This document shows positions 7,560 to 16,819 of a stretch of 64,000 nt of DNA, one piece after another. Origin of the DNA: Spirosoma sp. KUDC1026. GTDB taxonomy: Bacteria > Bacteroidota > Bacteroidia > Cytophagales > Spirosomataceae. The stretch covers positions 4,090,001 through 4,154,000 of the forward strand of contig NZ_CP056032.1 in assembly GCF_013375035.1 (NCBI RefSeq), in the 5' to 3' direction. Below the pieces are notes generated by a model, which had not been told where the DNA came from, searched no databases, and was given only the letters and a program-made list of their open reading frames with translations. Within the stretch, counting starts at the first letter, position 1. Each line of letters opens with the position of its first letter. Made by a program: the position numbers and the translations under genes.

Positions 7560-10500
7560 ATGCATTATTTCTATAGAATTAGCGGGAGTTTCAATCGGCG
7601 ATCTCTGTTTCTGACAGGTATTGCCCTGAAATTCGCGCTCGTTTTATTGTTGAGTTTCGTAATAAATACGATTTCGTTCGGGCAGGAGTTGGAGATAGCT
7701 CGTGGAAGTTTTGTGGGCTCTCCACAGGGACCATCGGCGACAGCCCCACAAGCGTTGACACTACTACAAAATACAACGGGAACAACGTTTGTACCTTTTA
7801 CACCTCCTATTTCGGTTTCGGCAAGTTTTTCTAATCAACAATACACAGGTATTACAGGGGGAGGTCCTGGAACAGGGTTAACATTTGGGAATGGCGCTAA
7901 TGGAAGTGCTAAAACTGCTACTAGCGATGATATTTATTCGTTGATGAATTCGATTGGCGGAGGGCAAAATGGAAATTTCACATCCAATCCAAACGGCACC
8001 TCAGGAACTGGCATCGACGTTAACACTAATTATGCCTTTGACATTTTAACAACTGTAGAAGGACTCCCTTCCAATGCTTCAGCAAGTGGACGATTTTATT
8101 TTGGTGATATAACCCTTACTTTTAACAGGCCTGTCAATGACCCTGTTATTCATCTGGTAGGCTTAGGAGCAGCTAACGTAACGAACACTCTTAATATATT
8201 TAATGTAATTGTAGGTACTGCTACCCTTGGTTTTTCAACAGAATTTGAACTAGCAACAACGGGGGTAACATTGACTAGCCTATCTGGATCAACTGAATTT
8301 ACGATTGTCTCTTCAGGAAGCTCTTATACTATCGCTAACCAGGCTAGCAATATTTCAGGAGATTGTGGCTCTGGCGCAGCATGTGGTAGTTTTCGGGTAA
8401 ATGGGTCCAATTTAACGGCAATAACTTTCAGAGTTTATTTACGAGGAGACGGGGGATCCCGTTCCAGTATTCTTGCCCCCACGCCAACTTATACTAGCAC
8501 AAATAGGTATACTGGAGACAAATGGTTGCTTGGAGTTTCTTTACGCCCACCGTCCACGTTGTCTGGTACCATTTTCAATGATGCCAACGGCTTAACGAAT
8601 AACGTTATCAGTGGCACAGCCACTAACGCCAATTCAACGCTTTACGCTAATTTGGTAAACAGCAGCAACAACGTCGTTGCCGTATCGACAATACCTACTT
8701 CAGGAACGTATGCATTCTCGGGAATATGGGAAGGCAACTATTCCGTTGTACTTAGTACAACGGCCGGCACTGTGGGAAATACTGCCCCCGCAGCTTCTTT
8801 ACCCAGCAACTGGGTCAATATTGGCGAGGGAATCGGGGCAACAAGTGCAGGGGATGGGACACCCAATGGCGTAGTTTCGGTTGTCGTCAGTGGTACAGGT
8901 ACGACAAACGACGTAGCTAATATAAACTTTGGCATCGATCGACGACCCAGTTCGGCCTCGGCCACCGTCACCCTGGCCAGTCAAATTAATCCCGGCGGCA
9001 CCACCACTGTGCCCATCGCCACCACCGCCTTCGCCGGCTCCGACCCCGAGGACGGGATCTACACAGCAGGCCTGACGGGACGACAGGTCGCCCTAAGCCC
9101 GGCCACCAACGGGACGCTCTATTACAACGGCACGGCGGTTACCGTTACCACCATTATCACCAGCTTCACCTCCACCCTGGTCACCCTCGACCCCAACGAC
9201 GGGGCCATCACCGCCAGCTTTGCCTACACCATCTACGACAACGCCCTGGTTTCAGCCCCATCGGCCACCACCGTCAATGTACCATTCACGACATTATCCA
9301 TTAGCGGAACGATCTTCGACGACGCCAACGGCCTGACCGATAACGTCATCAGCGGCACGGCTACCAACGCTGGAGGAGGGCTCTACGTCCTTGTCAGCAA
9401 CGCGGCTAATAACACGGTCGTTACGTCGACCCTGGTTCCCGCTACGGGTGTCTACAGCCTGACCGGGCTCTACCCGGCCAGCTACAGCGTCCGCCTGAGC
9501 ACCACCTCGGTGGCCGTGGGCGCACCCGCCCCAGCGGTGAGTCTGCCCACCAACTGGACCAGCATCGGGGAGGGCACCGCTACCGCGGGTGACGGCACCC
9601 CCAACGGCATCACGTCTGTTACGCTCACTACTACCAGCGCAGCGGGCGTCAACTTCGGTATTGACCAGCGGCCTATCTCGGTGTCCGCTGTCACCTTAGC
9701 CAGCCAACCCAACCCCGGCGGTACCGCTACCGTCCCCATCGCTACCACCGCCTTCGCCGGCTCTGATCCAGAAGATGGGACGTATCCAGCAGGCCTGACG
9801 GGACGACAGGTTGCCCTGAGCCCGGCCACCAACGGGACGCTCTATTACAACGGCACGGCGGTTACCGTTACCACCATTATTACCAGCTTCACCTCCACCC
9901 TGGTTACCCTCGACCCCAATGACGGGGCTATCACCGCCAGTTTTGCCTACACCATCTACGACAACGCCCTGGTCTCGGCACCAAGCGCCACCACCGTCAA
10001 CCTGCCCTTTACGCTCTTGACCATTAGTGGAACGATCTTCAATGATGCCAACGGCCTGACGGATGGGGTCATCAGCGGCACGGCCACCAACGCCGGGGGA
10101 CCGCTTTACGTCATTGTCAGCAATGCTGCCAACAACAATGTGGTGGCTTCTACACTGGTGCCAGCCACAGGTGTCTATAGTTTAACGGGGCTTTACCCGG
10201 CCAGCTATAGTGTTCGCTTGAGCACCACCTCGGTAGCCGTTGGTGCCACCGCCCCAGCGGTGAGCCTACCCGCCAACTTCACCAGCATTGGGGAAGGGAT
10301 CGCGGCTGCGGGCGACGGCACTCCCAACGGCATCACCTCCGTCACCCTGACGACCGCCAACGTGACGGGGGTCAACTTCGGGCTGGATCAACTTCCCGTC
10401 CCGACCAGTACAACGCTTGCTACACAGGTAAATCCGGGGGGCAACAATGGGATTAGCATCGCTCCTTCCAGCTTTACTGGCACTGACGCTGACGGAACCA

Positions 10501-11501
10501 TTACGTCAATTCGGTACACCGCCTTTCCCGCTAACGTAACCAGCCTGACCATTGGAACCGCAGTGTACACTGCGGCCAGTTTTCCGGCAGGTGGAGTTAC
10601 GGCAGCGACGGGCACGGCTCTTCGCATTGATCCCATTGACGGAGCGGTAACCGCTACAATTCCTTTCAGCGTTATTGATAACGCGGGTAAAGAAAGTACA
10701 ACGTCTGGCTCAGTCTCTGTCCCCTTCACCCTATTGACCATTAGCGGGACGATCTTCGATGATGCCAACGGCCTGACGGACGGGGTCATCAGCGGCACGG
10801 CCACCAACGCCGGGGGATCGCTCTACGTCATTGTCAGCAATGCCGCCAGCAACACCGTAGTCACCTCGACTTTAGTCCCAGCCACGGGTGTCTATAGTTT
10901 GACCGGGCTCTATCCCGCTAGTTATAACCTCAGCCTGAGCACCACCTCAGTGGCCGTGGGCGCACCCGCCCCAGCGGTGAGTCTGCCCGCCAACTTCACC
11001 AGCATCGGGGAAGGAATCGCCACCGCCGGAGACGGCACTCCCAACGGCATCACCTCCGTCACCCTGACGACCGCCAACGTAACGGGGGTCAACTTCGGGC
11101 TGGATCAACTGCCCGTCCCGACCAGTGTTACGCTAGCAGCGCAGGCGAATCCGGGGGGAACAAACTCGATTATCGTTCCATCAACGATTCCGAACGGCAC
11201 CGATGCGGATGGTATCGTCAGTCGAGTTCTTTATACTGCGTTCCCGGCAAACGCTACGTCGATTTCAATCGGAGGAACCGTTTATACAGCGGCAACTTTC
11301 CCACCAGCGGGAGTAACGGTAACAGTCGGCACGACGCTTTTGGTTGATCCGGTTGATGGGTTAGTAACCGTCTCAGTTCCATTCCGGGTGATTGACAACG
11401 CGCTTCAACCCAGCCTGGCAATTGGTTTGATCACCATTCCCTTTACCTGTCCAACTCCGCTCTGTCCAGTGGTAACCGGGCAGAGAATTAATCGCATTTA
11501 G
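7560..11501 (+). CDS. Giant secreted repeat protein (SdrD-like and Ig-like modules)
   Basis: A 1313-aa secreted protein. An N-terminal signal peptide (hydrophobic core about residues 20-38, FALVLLLSFVINT) precedes a unique region (40-330) with a Cys pair DCGSGAACGSF. Four composite repeats of about 240 aa follow, beginning at Ser335, Ser582, Ser823 and Ser1062. Each has an SGTIF(N/D)DANGLT module of about 125 aa resembling SdrD B-like folds and an Ig/cadherin-like module of about 110 aa beginning near NPGGT. The C-terminus is short (CPTPLCPVVTGQRINRI) and lacks an obvious type A T9SS domain, although a Cys-containing tail of this kind may be a different sorting signal. Probable role: cell-surface or extracellular adhesin. 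It stands alone between hairpins. The unique N-terminal region is visibly richer in A+T than the repeats. Confidence 0.85.
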   Translation: MHYFYRISGSFNRRSLFLTGIALKFALVLLLSFVINTISFGQELEIARGSFVGSPQGPSATAPQALTLLQNTTGTTFVPFTPPISVSASFSNQQYTGITGGGPGTGLTFGNGANGSAKTATSDDIYSLMNSIGGGQNGNFTSNPNGTSGTGIDVNTNYAFDILTTVEGLPSNASASGRFYFGDITLTFNRPVNDPVIHLVGLGAANVTNTLNIFNVIVGTATLGFSTEFELATTGVTLTSLSGSTEFTIVSSGSSYTIANQASNISGDCGSGAACGSFRVNGSNLTAITFRVYLRGDGGSRSSILAPTPTYTSTNRYTGDKWLLGVSLRPPSTLSGTIFNDANGLTNNVISGTATNANSTLYANLVNSSNNVVAVSTIPTSGTYAFSGIWEGNYSVVLSTTAGTVGNTAPAASLPSNWVNIGEGIGATSAGDGTPNGVVSVVVSGTGTTNDVANINFGIDRRPSSASATVTLASQINPGGTTTVPIATTAFAGSDPEDGIYTAGLTGRQVALSPATNGTLYYNGTAVTVTTIITSFTSTLVTLDPNDGAITASFAYTIYDNALVSAPSATTVNVPFTTLSISGTIFDDANGLTDNVISGTATNAGGGLYVLVSNAANNTVVTSTLVPATGVYSLTGLYPASYSVRLSTTSVAVGAPAPAVSLPTNWTSIGEGTATAGDGTPNGITSVTLTTTSAAGVNFGIDQRPISVSAVTLASQPNPGGTATVPIATTAFAGSDPEDGTYPAGLTGRQVALSPATNGTLYYNGTAVTVTTIITSFTSTLVTLDPNDGAITASFAYTIYDNALVSAPSATTVNLPFTLLTISGTIFNDANGLTDGVISGTATNAGGPLYVIVSNAANNNVVASTLVPATGVYSLTGLYPASYSVRLSTTSVAVGATAPAVSLPANFTSIGEGIAAAGDGTPNGITSVTLTTANVTGVNFGLDQLPVPTSTTLATQVNPGGNNGISIAPSSFTGTDADGTITSIRYTAFPANVTSLTIGTAVYTAASFPAGGVTAATGTALRIDPIDGAVTATIPFSVIDNAGKESTTSGSVSVPFTLLTISGTIFDDANGLTDGVISGTATNAGGSLYVIVSNAASNTVVTSTLVPATGVYSLTGLYPASYNLSLSTTSVAVGAPAPAVSLPANFTSIGEGIATAGDGTPNGITSVTLTTANVTGVNFGLDQLPVPTSVTLAAQANPGGTNSIIVPSTIPNGTDADGIVSRVLYTAFPANATSISIGGTVYTAATFPPAGVTVTVGTTLLVDPVDGLVTVSVPFRVIDNALQPSLAIGLITIPFTCPTPLCPVVTGQRINRI
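8562..11450 (+). repeat. Four tandem ~720-bp coding repeats
   Basis: Composite units start at about 8562, 9303, 10026 and 10743, spaced 741, 723 and 717 bp. Units 2 and 3 are the most alike: the Ig-like stretch at about 9069-9250 and its counterpart at about 9792-9973 differ only at scattered, mostly third-codon positions. In units 3 and 4 the Ig-like half is a different variant, with LDQLPVPTS before it. The pattern points to unequal crossing-over or gene conversion. Confidence 0.85.
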
Positions 11502-11578
11502 CCTGATTCCGGACTATTTTATCCTAGTTTTCAGACCATCTGCTTAATTATTTAAAATAACTGGCATTTTTCGTGAAA

Positions 11579-11586
11579 TACATTTG
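11579..11586 (+). promoter_or_regulatory. Candidate -7 box of the cold-shock gene
   Basis: TACATTTG matches the Bacteroidota -7 consensus TAnnTTTG and would give a leader of about 40 nt before the ATG at 11633. No convincing -33 TTTG is seen at the usual distance, so support is moderate. Confidence 0.4.
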
Positions 11587-11632
11587 GAAAATCCTTCGCT
11601 TTAGGCGTCCTTCGCTTAAATTTTAACAAGCA

Positions 11633-11824
11633 ATGCAAACAGGAACAGTAAAATTCTTTAATGAAACCAAAGGGTTTGGCTTCATTAAACCTGATGAAGG
11701 CGGTGAAGATATCTTCGTCCACGCTTCTGGCCTCATCGATCAAATCCGCGAGAACGACAAAGTTAAATTCAATGTTGAGCGCGGCAGAAAAGGCTTAAAC
11801 GCCGTAAACGTCGAACTGGCTTAA
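11633..11824 (+). CDS. Cold-shock protein (CspA family)
   Basis: A 63-aa single cold-shock domain, an RNA chaperone that binds single-stranded nucleic acid. RNP1 is KGFGFI (13-18) and RNP2 is DIFVH (26-30). The length is typical. It is a single-gene unit with a leader of roughly 40 nt or more and a strong terminator at 11853-11883. The 5' leader may contribute to temperature regulation, as in other csp genes; this is inference. Confidence 0.95.
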   Translation: MQTGTVKFFNETKGFGFIKPDEGGEDIFVHASGLIDQIRENDKVKFNVERGRKGLNAVNVELA

Positions 11825-11852
11825 TCGTAAGATATACCAAGACACCCGTTGT

Positions 11853-11883
11853 AAAAAACATGCCATCTGGCATGTTTTTTTTT
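11853..11883 (+). terminator. Intrinsic terminator after the cold-shock gene
   Basis: A 13-bp perfect stem (11853-11865 with 11868-11880) with a 2-nt loop and a run of nine T ending at 11883. This is one of the clearest intrinsic terminators in the window. Confidence 0.9.
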
Positions 11884-11935
11884 GCCCTGTCGGTTTCCGC
11901 TGGCATTTTTGCGGTCTGATTGTTTATCCGATTGC

Positions 11936-14083
11936 ATGACCCAACTAAGTGACCAACGCTCCCTGGCCGAGCGCATTGCCGCCCTTACAGCCCAGCCGTC
12001 GAAATCGGTTGCCGCCGTTCTCGAGCTACTGGACAATGGAGCAACCATTCCCTTTATTGCCCGCTATCGCAAAGAAGCAACGGGTCAGTTAGACGAAGTG
12101 CAGATTGCCCTGATTCGTGATGCAGGCCAGAAGTTACAGGAACTGGACAAACGCCGGCTCGCAATTCTGAAATCGGTTGACGAACAGGGTAAATTAACGC
12201 CCACCCTGCAGCAAAAAATCAATGCTGCCGATTCGCTGACTGAACTCGAAGATATTTATCTCCCTTATCGGCAGAAACGAAAAACCCGGGCCAGTGTAGC
12301 TATCGAACGTGGTCTTGAGCCACTCGCTACGTTGATTCTGGGGCAGCGCGAAACCAACCTTGACCGGGTTGCTCAACGCTATCTGACCGAGGCCGTGCCA
12401 ACCGTAGCTGATGCGCTGCAGGGAGCCCGCGACATTCTGGCCGAGCGCATCAGCGAAGACGCCGATGCGCGTCAGCGCATCCGTAACCTGTTCGACCGGG
12501 AAGCAATCATCCGCTCTACGGTGAAAAAAGGAAAGGAAACGGACGGGGTTAAATTCAAAGACTATTTCGATTTTGCCGAACCGCTCCGCCGGGTTCCCTC
12601 CCACCGCCTGCTGGCACTCCGCCGGGGCGAAGCCGAAGGTTTTTTGAACGTTAGTATCGGCCCTGATGAAGAGGCTGCCCTCGAGCGGCTGGAACGCCAG
12701 TTCGTGCAGCCGCGCTTTGACCGGGCAACGGCGGATTCGCGGGAGCAGCTTTCGCTGGCAATCAAAGACGGCTATAAACGACTTCTGAAGCCCTCGCTCG
12801 AAACCGAATTCAGCAATGTATCAAAAGTAAAAGCCGATGCATCGGCCATCGGTGTTTTTGCCGACAACCTGCGTCAGCTACTGCTTAGTCCACCACTGGG
12901 ACAGCAGCGGGTGTTAGCGATTGATCCGGGTTATCGTACTGGGTGTAAAACCGTTTGTCTGGACGCGCAGGGCAATCTACTGACCGACACCGTTCTGTAT
13001 CTGTTTCAGTCCGACAGCCAGAAGCAGCAGGCATCCCAGACGGTTCAGAAGCTAATGGCCCAGTATCAGATTGATGCGATCGCTATTGGTAACGGAACAG
13101 CCGGTCGGGAAACTGAAGAGTTTATCCAGAGTCTGAATCTCGAAAAGCCTATTTTCATGGTCAGCGAGCAGGGCGCGTCGGTATACTCGGCCTCCGACGT
13201 AGCGCGCGAAGAATTTCCGGACCGGGACGTAACAGTCCGGGGGGCGGTCAGCATTGGCAGGCGGCTGATGGACCCACTGGCTGAACTTGTTAAAATTGAC
13301 CCCAAATCAATCGGTGTTGGGCAGTACCAGCATGACGTTGATCAGGGAGATCTGAAAAACAGCCTGGATACGATTGTCGAAAGCTGCGTGAACCAGGTTG
13401 GCGTGTCGCTCAATACCGCCAGCGCTTATCTGCTGCGTTACGTTTCGGGCCTCGGTCCACAATTAGCGGGTAATATTGTTGCTTACCGGGCTCAAAACGG
13501 CGCATTTACGTCCCGGGATCAGCTCAGAAAAGTACCTCGTCTGGGTGCCAAGGCGTTTGAGCAATGTGCCGGTTTCCTACGAATTGAAGGCGGTAAACAT
13601 CCACTGGATAATAGCGCCGTTCACCCCGAGCGGTATGCTTTAGTGGAGAAGATGGCTTCGGATGTAGGCAGCACGATCAACGACCTGATTCGGAAGCCGG
13701 AAGTACGCAAACAGATTCAGTTGAATCGTTACGTATCCGACGCAACGGGCCTGCCGACACTACGCGATATTCTGGCCGAACTGGAGAAACCCGGCCGCGA
13801 CCCCCGCGAGCAGTTATCCGTATTTGAATATGACAGCCGCGTCCGCAGCGTCGATGATCTGCACGAAGGTATGGTCCTGCCGGGCGTAGTGACCAATATC
13901 ACGGCTTTCGGTGCGTTTGTTGATATTGGTGTTAAACAGGACGGACTGGTTCACGTCTCCCAGATGGCCAATCACTACGTATCCGACCCCAAGACCGTCG
14001 TGACCGTGCACCAGAAAGTAAGAGTTAAGGTGCTGGAGGTGGACAAAGCCCGCAAACGGGTTGCGTTGTCGATGAAAATTTAA
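11936..14083 (+). CDS. tex: Tex-family S1 RNA-binding protein
   Basis: A 715-aa Tex/YhgF-type protein involved in transcription and RNA metabolism. Domains in order: N-terminal helical HTH region (LLDNGATIPFIARYRKEATGQLDE), a YqgF/RNase H-like domain (RVLAIDPGYRTGCK near residue 325), helix-hairpin-helix repeats (SGLGPQLAGNIVAYR) and a C-terminal S1 domain (GMVLPGVVTNITAFGAFVDI to the end). I chose the ATG at 11936. The frame is open further upstream to a TTG at 11882, but that codon lies inside the cold-shock terminator. The length is slightly below the usual 720-780. A perfect hairpin follows at 14092. Confidence 0.93.
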   Translation: MTQLSDQRSLAERIAALTAQPSKSVAAVLELLDNGATIPFIARYRKEATGQLDEVQIALIRDAGQKLQELDKRRLAILKSVDEQGKLTPTLQQKINAADSLTELEDIYLPYRQKRKTRASVAIERGLEPLATLILGQRETNLDRVAQRYLTEAVPTVADALQGARDILAERISEDADARQRIRNLFDREAIIRSTVKKGKETDGVKFKDYFDFAEPLRRVPSHRLLALRRGEAEGFLNVSIGPDEEAALERLERQFVQPRFDRATADSREQLSLAIKDGYKRLLKPSLETEFSNVSKVKADASAIGVFADNLRQLLLSPPLGQQRVLAIDPGYRTGCKTVCLDAQGNLLTDTVLYLFQSDSQKQQASQTVQKLMAQYQIDAIAIGNGTAGRETEEFIQSLNLEKPIFMVSEQGASVYSASDVAREEFPDRDVTVRGAVSIGRRLMDPLAELVKIDPKSIGVGQYQHDVDQGDLKNSLDTIVESCVNQVGVSLNTASAYLLRYVSGLGPQLAGNIVAYRAQNGAFTSRDQLRKVPRLGAKAFEQCAGFLRIEGGKHPLDNSAVHPERYALVEKMASDVGSTINDLIRKPEVRKQIQLNRYVSDATGLPTLRDILAELEKPGRDPREQLSVFEYDSRVRSVDDLHEGMVLPGVVTNITAFGAFVDIGVKQDGLVHVSQMANHYVSDPKTVVTVHQKVRVKVLEVDKARKRVALSMKI

Positions 14084-14091
14084 TAGGTTGC

Positions 14092-14131
14092 ATCACTGGT
14101 TGAATGATCGTGGTATCATTCAACCAGTGAT
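14092..14131 (+). terminator. Hairpin after tex
   Basis: A perfect 16-bp stem (14092-14107 with 14116-14131) and 8-nt loop, followed by a pyrimidine-rich stretch (ctacttttcttttgc). It is probably the tex terminator and lies 22 bp before the next ATG. Confidence 0.7.
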
Positions 14132-14153
14132 CTACTTTTCTTTTGCTTCCTTT

Positions 14154-14783
14154 ATGCCTACACAACAAGATCGGACCTTACGTCTGCCTGTTCTGCTGAG
14201 CGCATGTTTTCTTCTGTTACTGACCTCCTGTGAGGTACTCCGTTCTTCCGGCCCCTCACATTCTGTCAGCCGACGTACTGCCGTGTCAAAAGACGTGGCC
14301 CGAAAAGGCAACCTGAGCAAAAAACCAAGTCGGCCGCCTGCCCTGCCTAATAAACCATCTGGCCGACGTGTTGATACAAAGACATACGAAGATCAGTACG
14401 TTCCCGAAGTGGTCAAGATTGCCCGTACGTACACGGGTACCCCTTATCGGCTGGGGGGTAACACAACCGACGGCATCGACTGCTCGGGGCTGGTCTACGC
14501 CGTTTTTAATACGGTTGGGCTGCGGATGCCCCGTATTTCCTGGCAGCAGTCGGAAGTAGGCCGGGAAGTGGAAGTCAACGAGATCCTACCGGGCGACCTG
14601 ATTTTCTTCGTACCAGACAAAGGCCAGGCGGGTTACGTTTCGCACACGGGTATTGTCACCGAAGTAAAGGGAGACGAGAACATACGATTTATTCACGCAT
14701 CGTCGTCGCGGGGCGTTCGGGAAGACAATTTGTATTCCGACTATTTCAAGGGCCGGTTTGTTAAGGCGCTGCGTCCGTTCTGA
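14154..14783 (+). CDS. NlpC/P60 family lipoprotein, peptidoglycan endopeptidase
   Basis: A 209-aa lipoprotein with lipobox LTSC (Cys26). A basic, Pro-rich linker (35-75) leads to an NlpC/P60 cysteine peptidase domain. The catalytic triad is visible: Cys110 in GIDCSGLV, His164 in YVSHTGIV and His181 in FIHASS. Such enzymes cut gamma-D-glutamyl-diamino-acid links in cell-wall peptides. I chose the ATG at 14154 because it gives a proper lipoprotein signal; an in-frame TTG at 14088 lies ahead of the tex hairpin. Confidence 0.92.
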   Translation: MPTQQDRTLRLPVLLSACFLLLLTSCEVLRSSGPSHSVSRRTAVSKDVARKGNLSKKPSRPPALPNKPSGRRVDTKTYEDQYVPEVVKIARTYTGTPYRLGGNTTDGIDCSGLVYAVFNTVGLRMPRISWQQSEVGREVEVNEILPGDLIFFVPDKGQAGYVSHTGIVTEVKGDENIRFIHASSSRGVREDNLYSDYFKGRFVKALRPF

Positions 14784-14802
14784 CCAAGCGGCTACATCAA
14801 TT

Positions 14803-15177
14803 TCAGGGGTTCTGTAAGCGCAGGATCAGCATAGTCGAATCGGTCATCAGCCGATAGCCCTTGCTCTGCTCTTTGACCAAATACCTGTCCTTATTAATAC
14901 GAAGACTCTCTCCTTTGTCGCCTTCGATAGCCCACTTGAACGTACTGTCGGTCGACAACATGCCTACCTGTGCATGTTTCGTACCAACGCCATTTTCGCC
15001 GAAACTGTAAATGGTTTTAGTTAGCTGAAATCGTGCCCTATCGGCACTGTCCAGACCGCGGGTAGAATCTACGTTATAAGTAGCTTCGAACTGCTTGTTT
15101 TCCAGATCCAGATCACGGATACCGGTCGTACAGCCCGTTACCAGTATAGTTATTCCTATCACCAGGATTTTTTTCAT
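14803..15177 (-). CDS. Small lipoprotein, unknown function
   Basis: A 124-aa protein with a lipoprotein signal (ILVTGC, Cys16). The mature part is polar and predicted mostly beta. I do not recognise the family. It is convergent with the NlpC/P60 gene (19 bp apart) and divergent from the GAF-domain gene. Confidence 0.7.
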   Translation of the reverse strand: MKKILVIGITILVTGCTTGIRDLDLENKQFEATYNVDSTRGLDSADRARFQLTKTIYSFGENGVGTKHAQVGMLSTDSTFKWAIEGDKGESLRINKDRYLVKEQSKGYRLMTDSTMLILRLQNP

Positions 15178-15316
15178 CGCTCCTTTGTTATCAATCTGAT
15201 ACCATCGTTTCTATAACCTGTTTTTGCGCATCTTGTCTAGTCCTGACCGTTAAAACTCGGCTATAGCACCTTTTGAACGAACGGTAGCTTTTTCGGCTTC
15301 AAACTTGCTCGGTACT

Positions 15317-15324
15317 TACTTTTG
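15317..15324 (+). promoter_or_regulatory. Candidate -7 box of the GAF-domain gene
   Basis: TACTTTTG matches TAnnTTTG exactly, 35 bp before the ATG at 15360. This would give a leader of about 30 nt. No clear -33 element is seen. Confidence 0.45.
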
Positions 15325-15359
15325 AACAGCTTTATGGTTTGTTTTTTCTTTCAGAGTTT

Positions 15360-16079
15360 ATGCCCTTGATTCAGGTTACTGACACAGACACCCGTCAGGA
15401 TGTGTTACGGAGTTACACCATTCTCGACTCGCTTCCTGAACAGGACTACGATGACATTACGCACCTAGCTTCGGCTATTTGCCAGACCTCCATTTCGCTG
15501 ATCAGCCTGATTGACGATGATCGGCAGTGGTTTAAATCTGCTCACGGCCTTGAAATACGGGAAACGCCGACTGAGTACTCATTTTGTACCCACACCATTC
15601 AGAATCCTCACGAGATTCTGATCGTACCCGACAGTCGGCAGGACAGCCGTTTTTCCGGCAACCCGCTCGTTCTGGGCGACCCACACGTGATTTTTTACGC
15701 GGGTGTTCCTTTGGTCAACCCGCAGGGTTTTGCGCTGGGCTCCTTATGTGTGGTGGATAGCAGGCCGAAATTTGGATTGACAGAAACGCAGCAGGCAGCA
15801 CTGAAAATTCTGGCTCAGCAGGTCGTCAATATGCTTGAAATGCGCCGTTCCGGCAGCATTTTACAAATCCAGAAACGCATTCTGGAACAGCGGAACAACG
15901 AGCTGGATCAGTTGGCAGGCGTTATTAAGGCAGATGTAAAACCAAAACTACATCAGGTCACAGCCTCGGTCAATAAGTTAAAAGCGCACATCCCGGTTGC
16001 TCCTACTACCAATGCGTTAATCGACGAAACGTTGTCCACACTCCGGGAAATAGAACAGCGTTTGCAACCTTTCGAGTAA
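15360..16079 (+). CDS. GAF-domain signalling protein
   Basis: A 239-aa cytoplasmic protein. A short N-terminal segment (RSYTILDSLPEQDYDDITHLA) of the kind seen before GAF domains in phytochrome-like kinases is followed by a GAF domain (about 25-165; SLIDDDRQWFKSAHG, EYSFCTHTI, FYAGVPLV, LGSLCVVD) and a C-terminal coiled coil (170-235). There is no kinase, cyclase or output domain, so it may be a stand-alone ligand sensor or a partner of a separate kinase. I chose the ATG at 15360; a TTG 21 bp upstream is in frame but adds nothing recognisable. Confidence 0.85.
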   Translation: MPLIQVTDTDTRQDVLRSYTILDSLPEQDYDDITHLASAICQTSISLISLIDDDRQWFKSAHGLEIRETPTEYSFCTHTIQNPHEILIVPDSRQDSRFSGNPLVLGDPHVIFYAGVPLVNPQGFALGSLCVVDSRPKFGLTETQQAALKILAQQVVNMLEMRRSGSILQIQKRILEQRNNELDQLAGVIKADVKPKLHQVTASVNKLKAHIPVAPTTNALIDETLSTLREIEQRLQPFE

Positions 16080-16156
16080 GACGGGCCGAACATACCATCT
16101 TTGGCAAAACCAACTATTCCGCTTGTAGCTAGAATACTATTTGTTGACAACCAAAG

Positions 16157-16190
16157 AAAAACGCCTGGCCAATCGACCGGGCGTTTTCGT
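16157..16190 (+). terminator. Intrinsic terminator after the GAF gene
   Basis: An 8-bp core stem (16158-16165 with 16180-16187) beginning AAAACGCC and ending GGCGTTTT. The remaining bases from 16080 to 16327 hold no gene that I can support. Confidence 0.65.
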
Positions 16191-16327
16191 TGCACTTAGT
16201 ATACTATTCGGTTCGGAATCTCAAATTGCTTTCTGCAGCACGCTGACCAGGGCGGGCGCCGGTGCCGATTGGGAACCAATCTGCTGTTTACGGCACCTGG
16301 ATGCCGAGTTTTATTTTGATAACGGTC

Positions 16328-16786
16328 TTACCGTTTCGTCCCTTTAAATACGGTTACTTCTCTGTATCGAGAGCCTTTATAGGTCGTATTTGTATTGACA
16401 GTAAAGTCAATTGCATTGTTTGTCTGACCGCCTTCACCGTCTATGTTGACTGATACGGTAGTTCCCAGAAATTCACTAAACTGAGTTTGAGCCGGAAAGG
16501 AGAAACCGTTATCAGAAATGTTGGCAGACAGCCTCCTTGTTGAAAAAGCAAAGATCAATTCCTTGTCTGTTTGTCCTTTGCCTATAATTAATACGTCATC
16601 ACCTGAACTGACAGTAGCTTTGGTTGGGTTTGATGAATCCAGTTCATAAGAAGATGTTGTACCGGTAACGTTGTACGTTCCAAGATACTGCTCACGAGGG
16701 TCAACGGCAGCTGTATCTTTTGTACAGCTCGCGCAAGCTAATAGGGATAAAATTGCAAAAGAAAGGGAGACTAAATACGATCTCAT
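16328..16786 (-). CDS. Lipocalin-like small lipoprotein
   Basis: A 152-aa lipoprotein with signal SFAILSLLAC (Cys18 is the likely lipid site, Cys21 an alternative). The mature region begins EQYLGTYNVTGTTSSYEL, a start seen in small Bacteroidota lipoproteins with a lipocalin-like beta-barrel, and is rich in Ser, Thr and Asn. The function is unknown. A palindrome with flanking direct repeats lies about 50-90 bp upstream. Confidence 0.72.
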   Translation of the reverse strand: MRSYLVSLSFAILSLLACASCTKDTAAVDPREQYLGTYNVTGTTSSYELDSSNPTKATVSSGDDVLIIGKGQTDKELIFAFSTRRLSANISDNGFSFPAQTQFSEFLGTTVSVNIDGEGGQTNNAIDFTVNTNTTYKGSRYREVTVFKGTKR

Positions 16787-16819
16787 TGTTACTTGATTAG
16801 TTGAACTAGTAAACCAACG

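Noticed and set aside
8562-11450. CRISPR-like array
   Set aside because: The repeats are about 720 bp long, in frame and coding; unit size and spacing do not fit CRISPR.
11882-11935. TTG start for tex
   Set aside because: It lies in the terminator of the cold-shock gene and adds residues not found in Tex proteins.
16141-16347. 68-aa plus-strand ORF in the gap after the GAF gene
   Set aside because: It starts inside the terminator hairpin and its translation has no recognisable feature.
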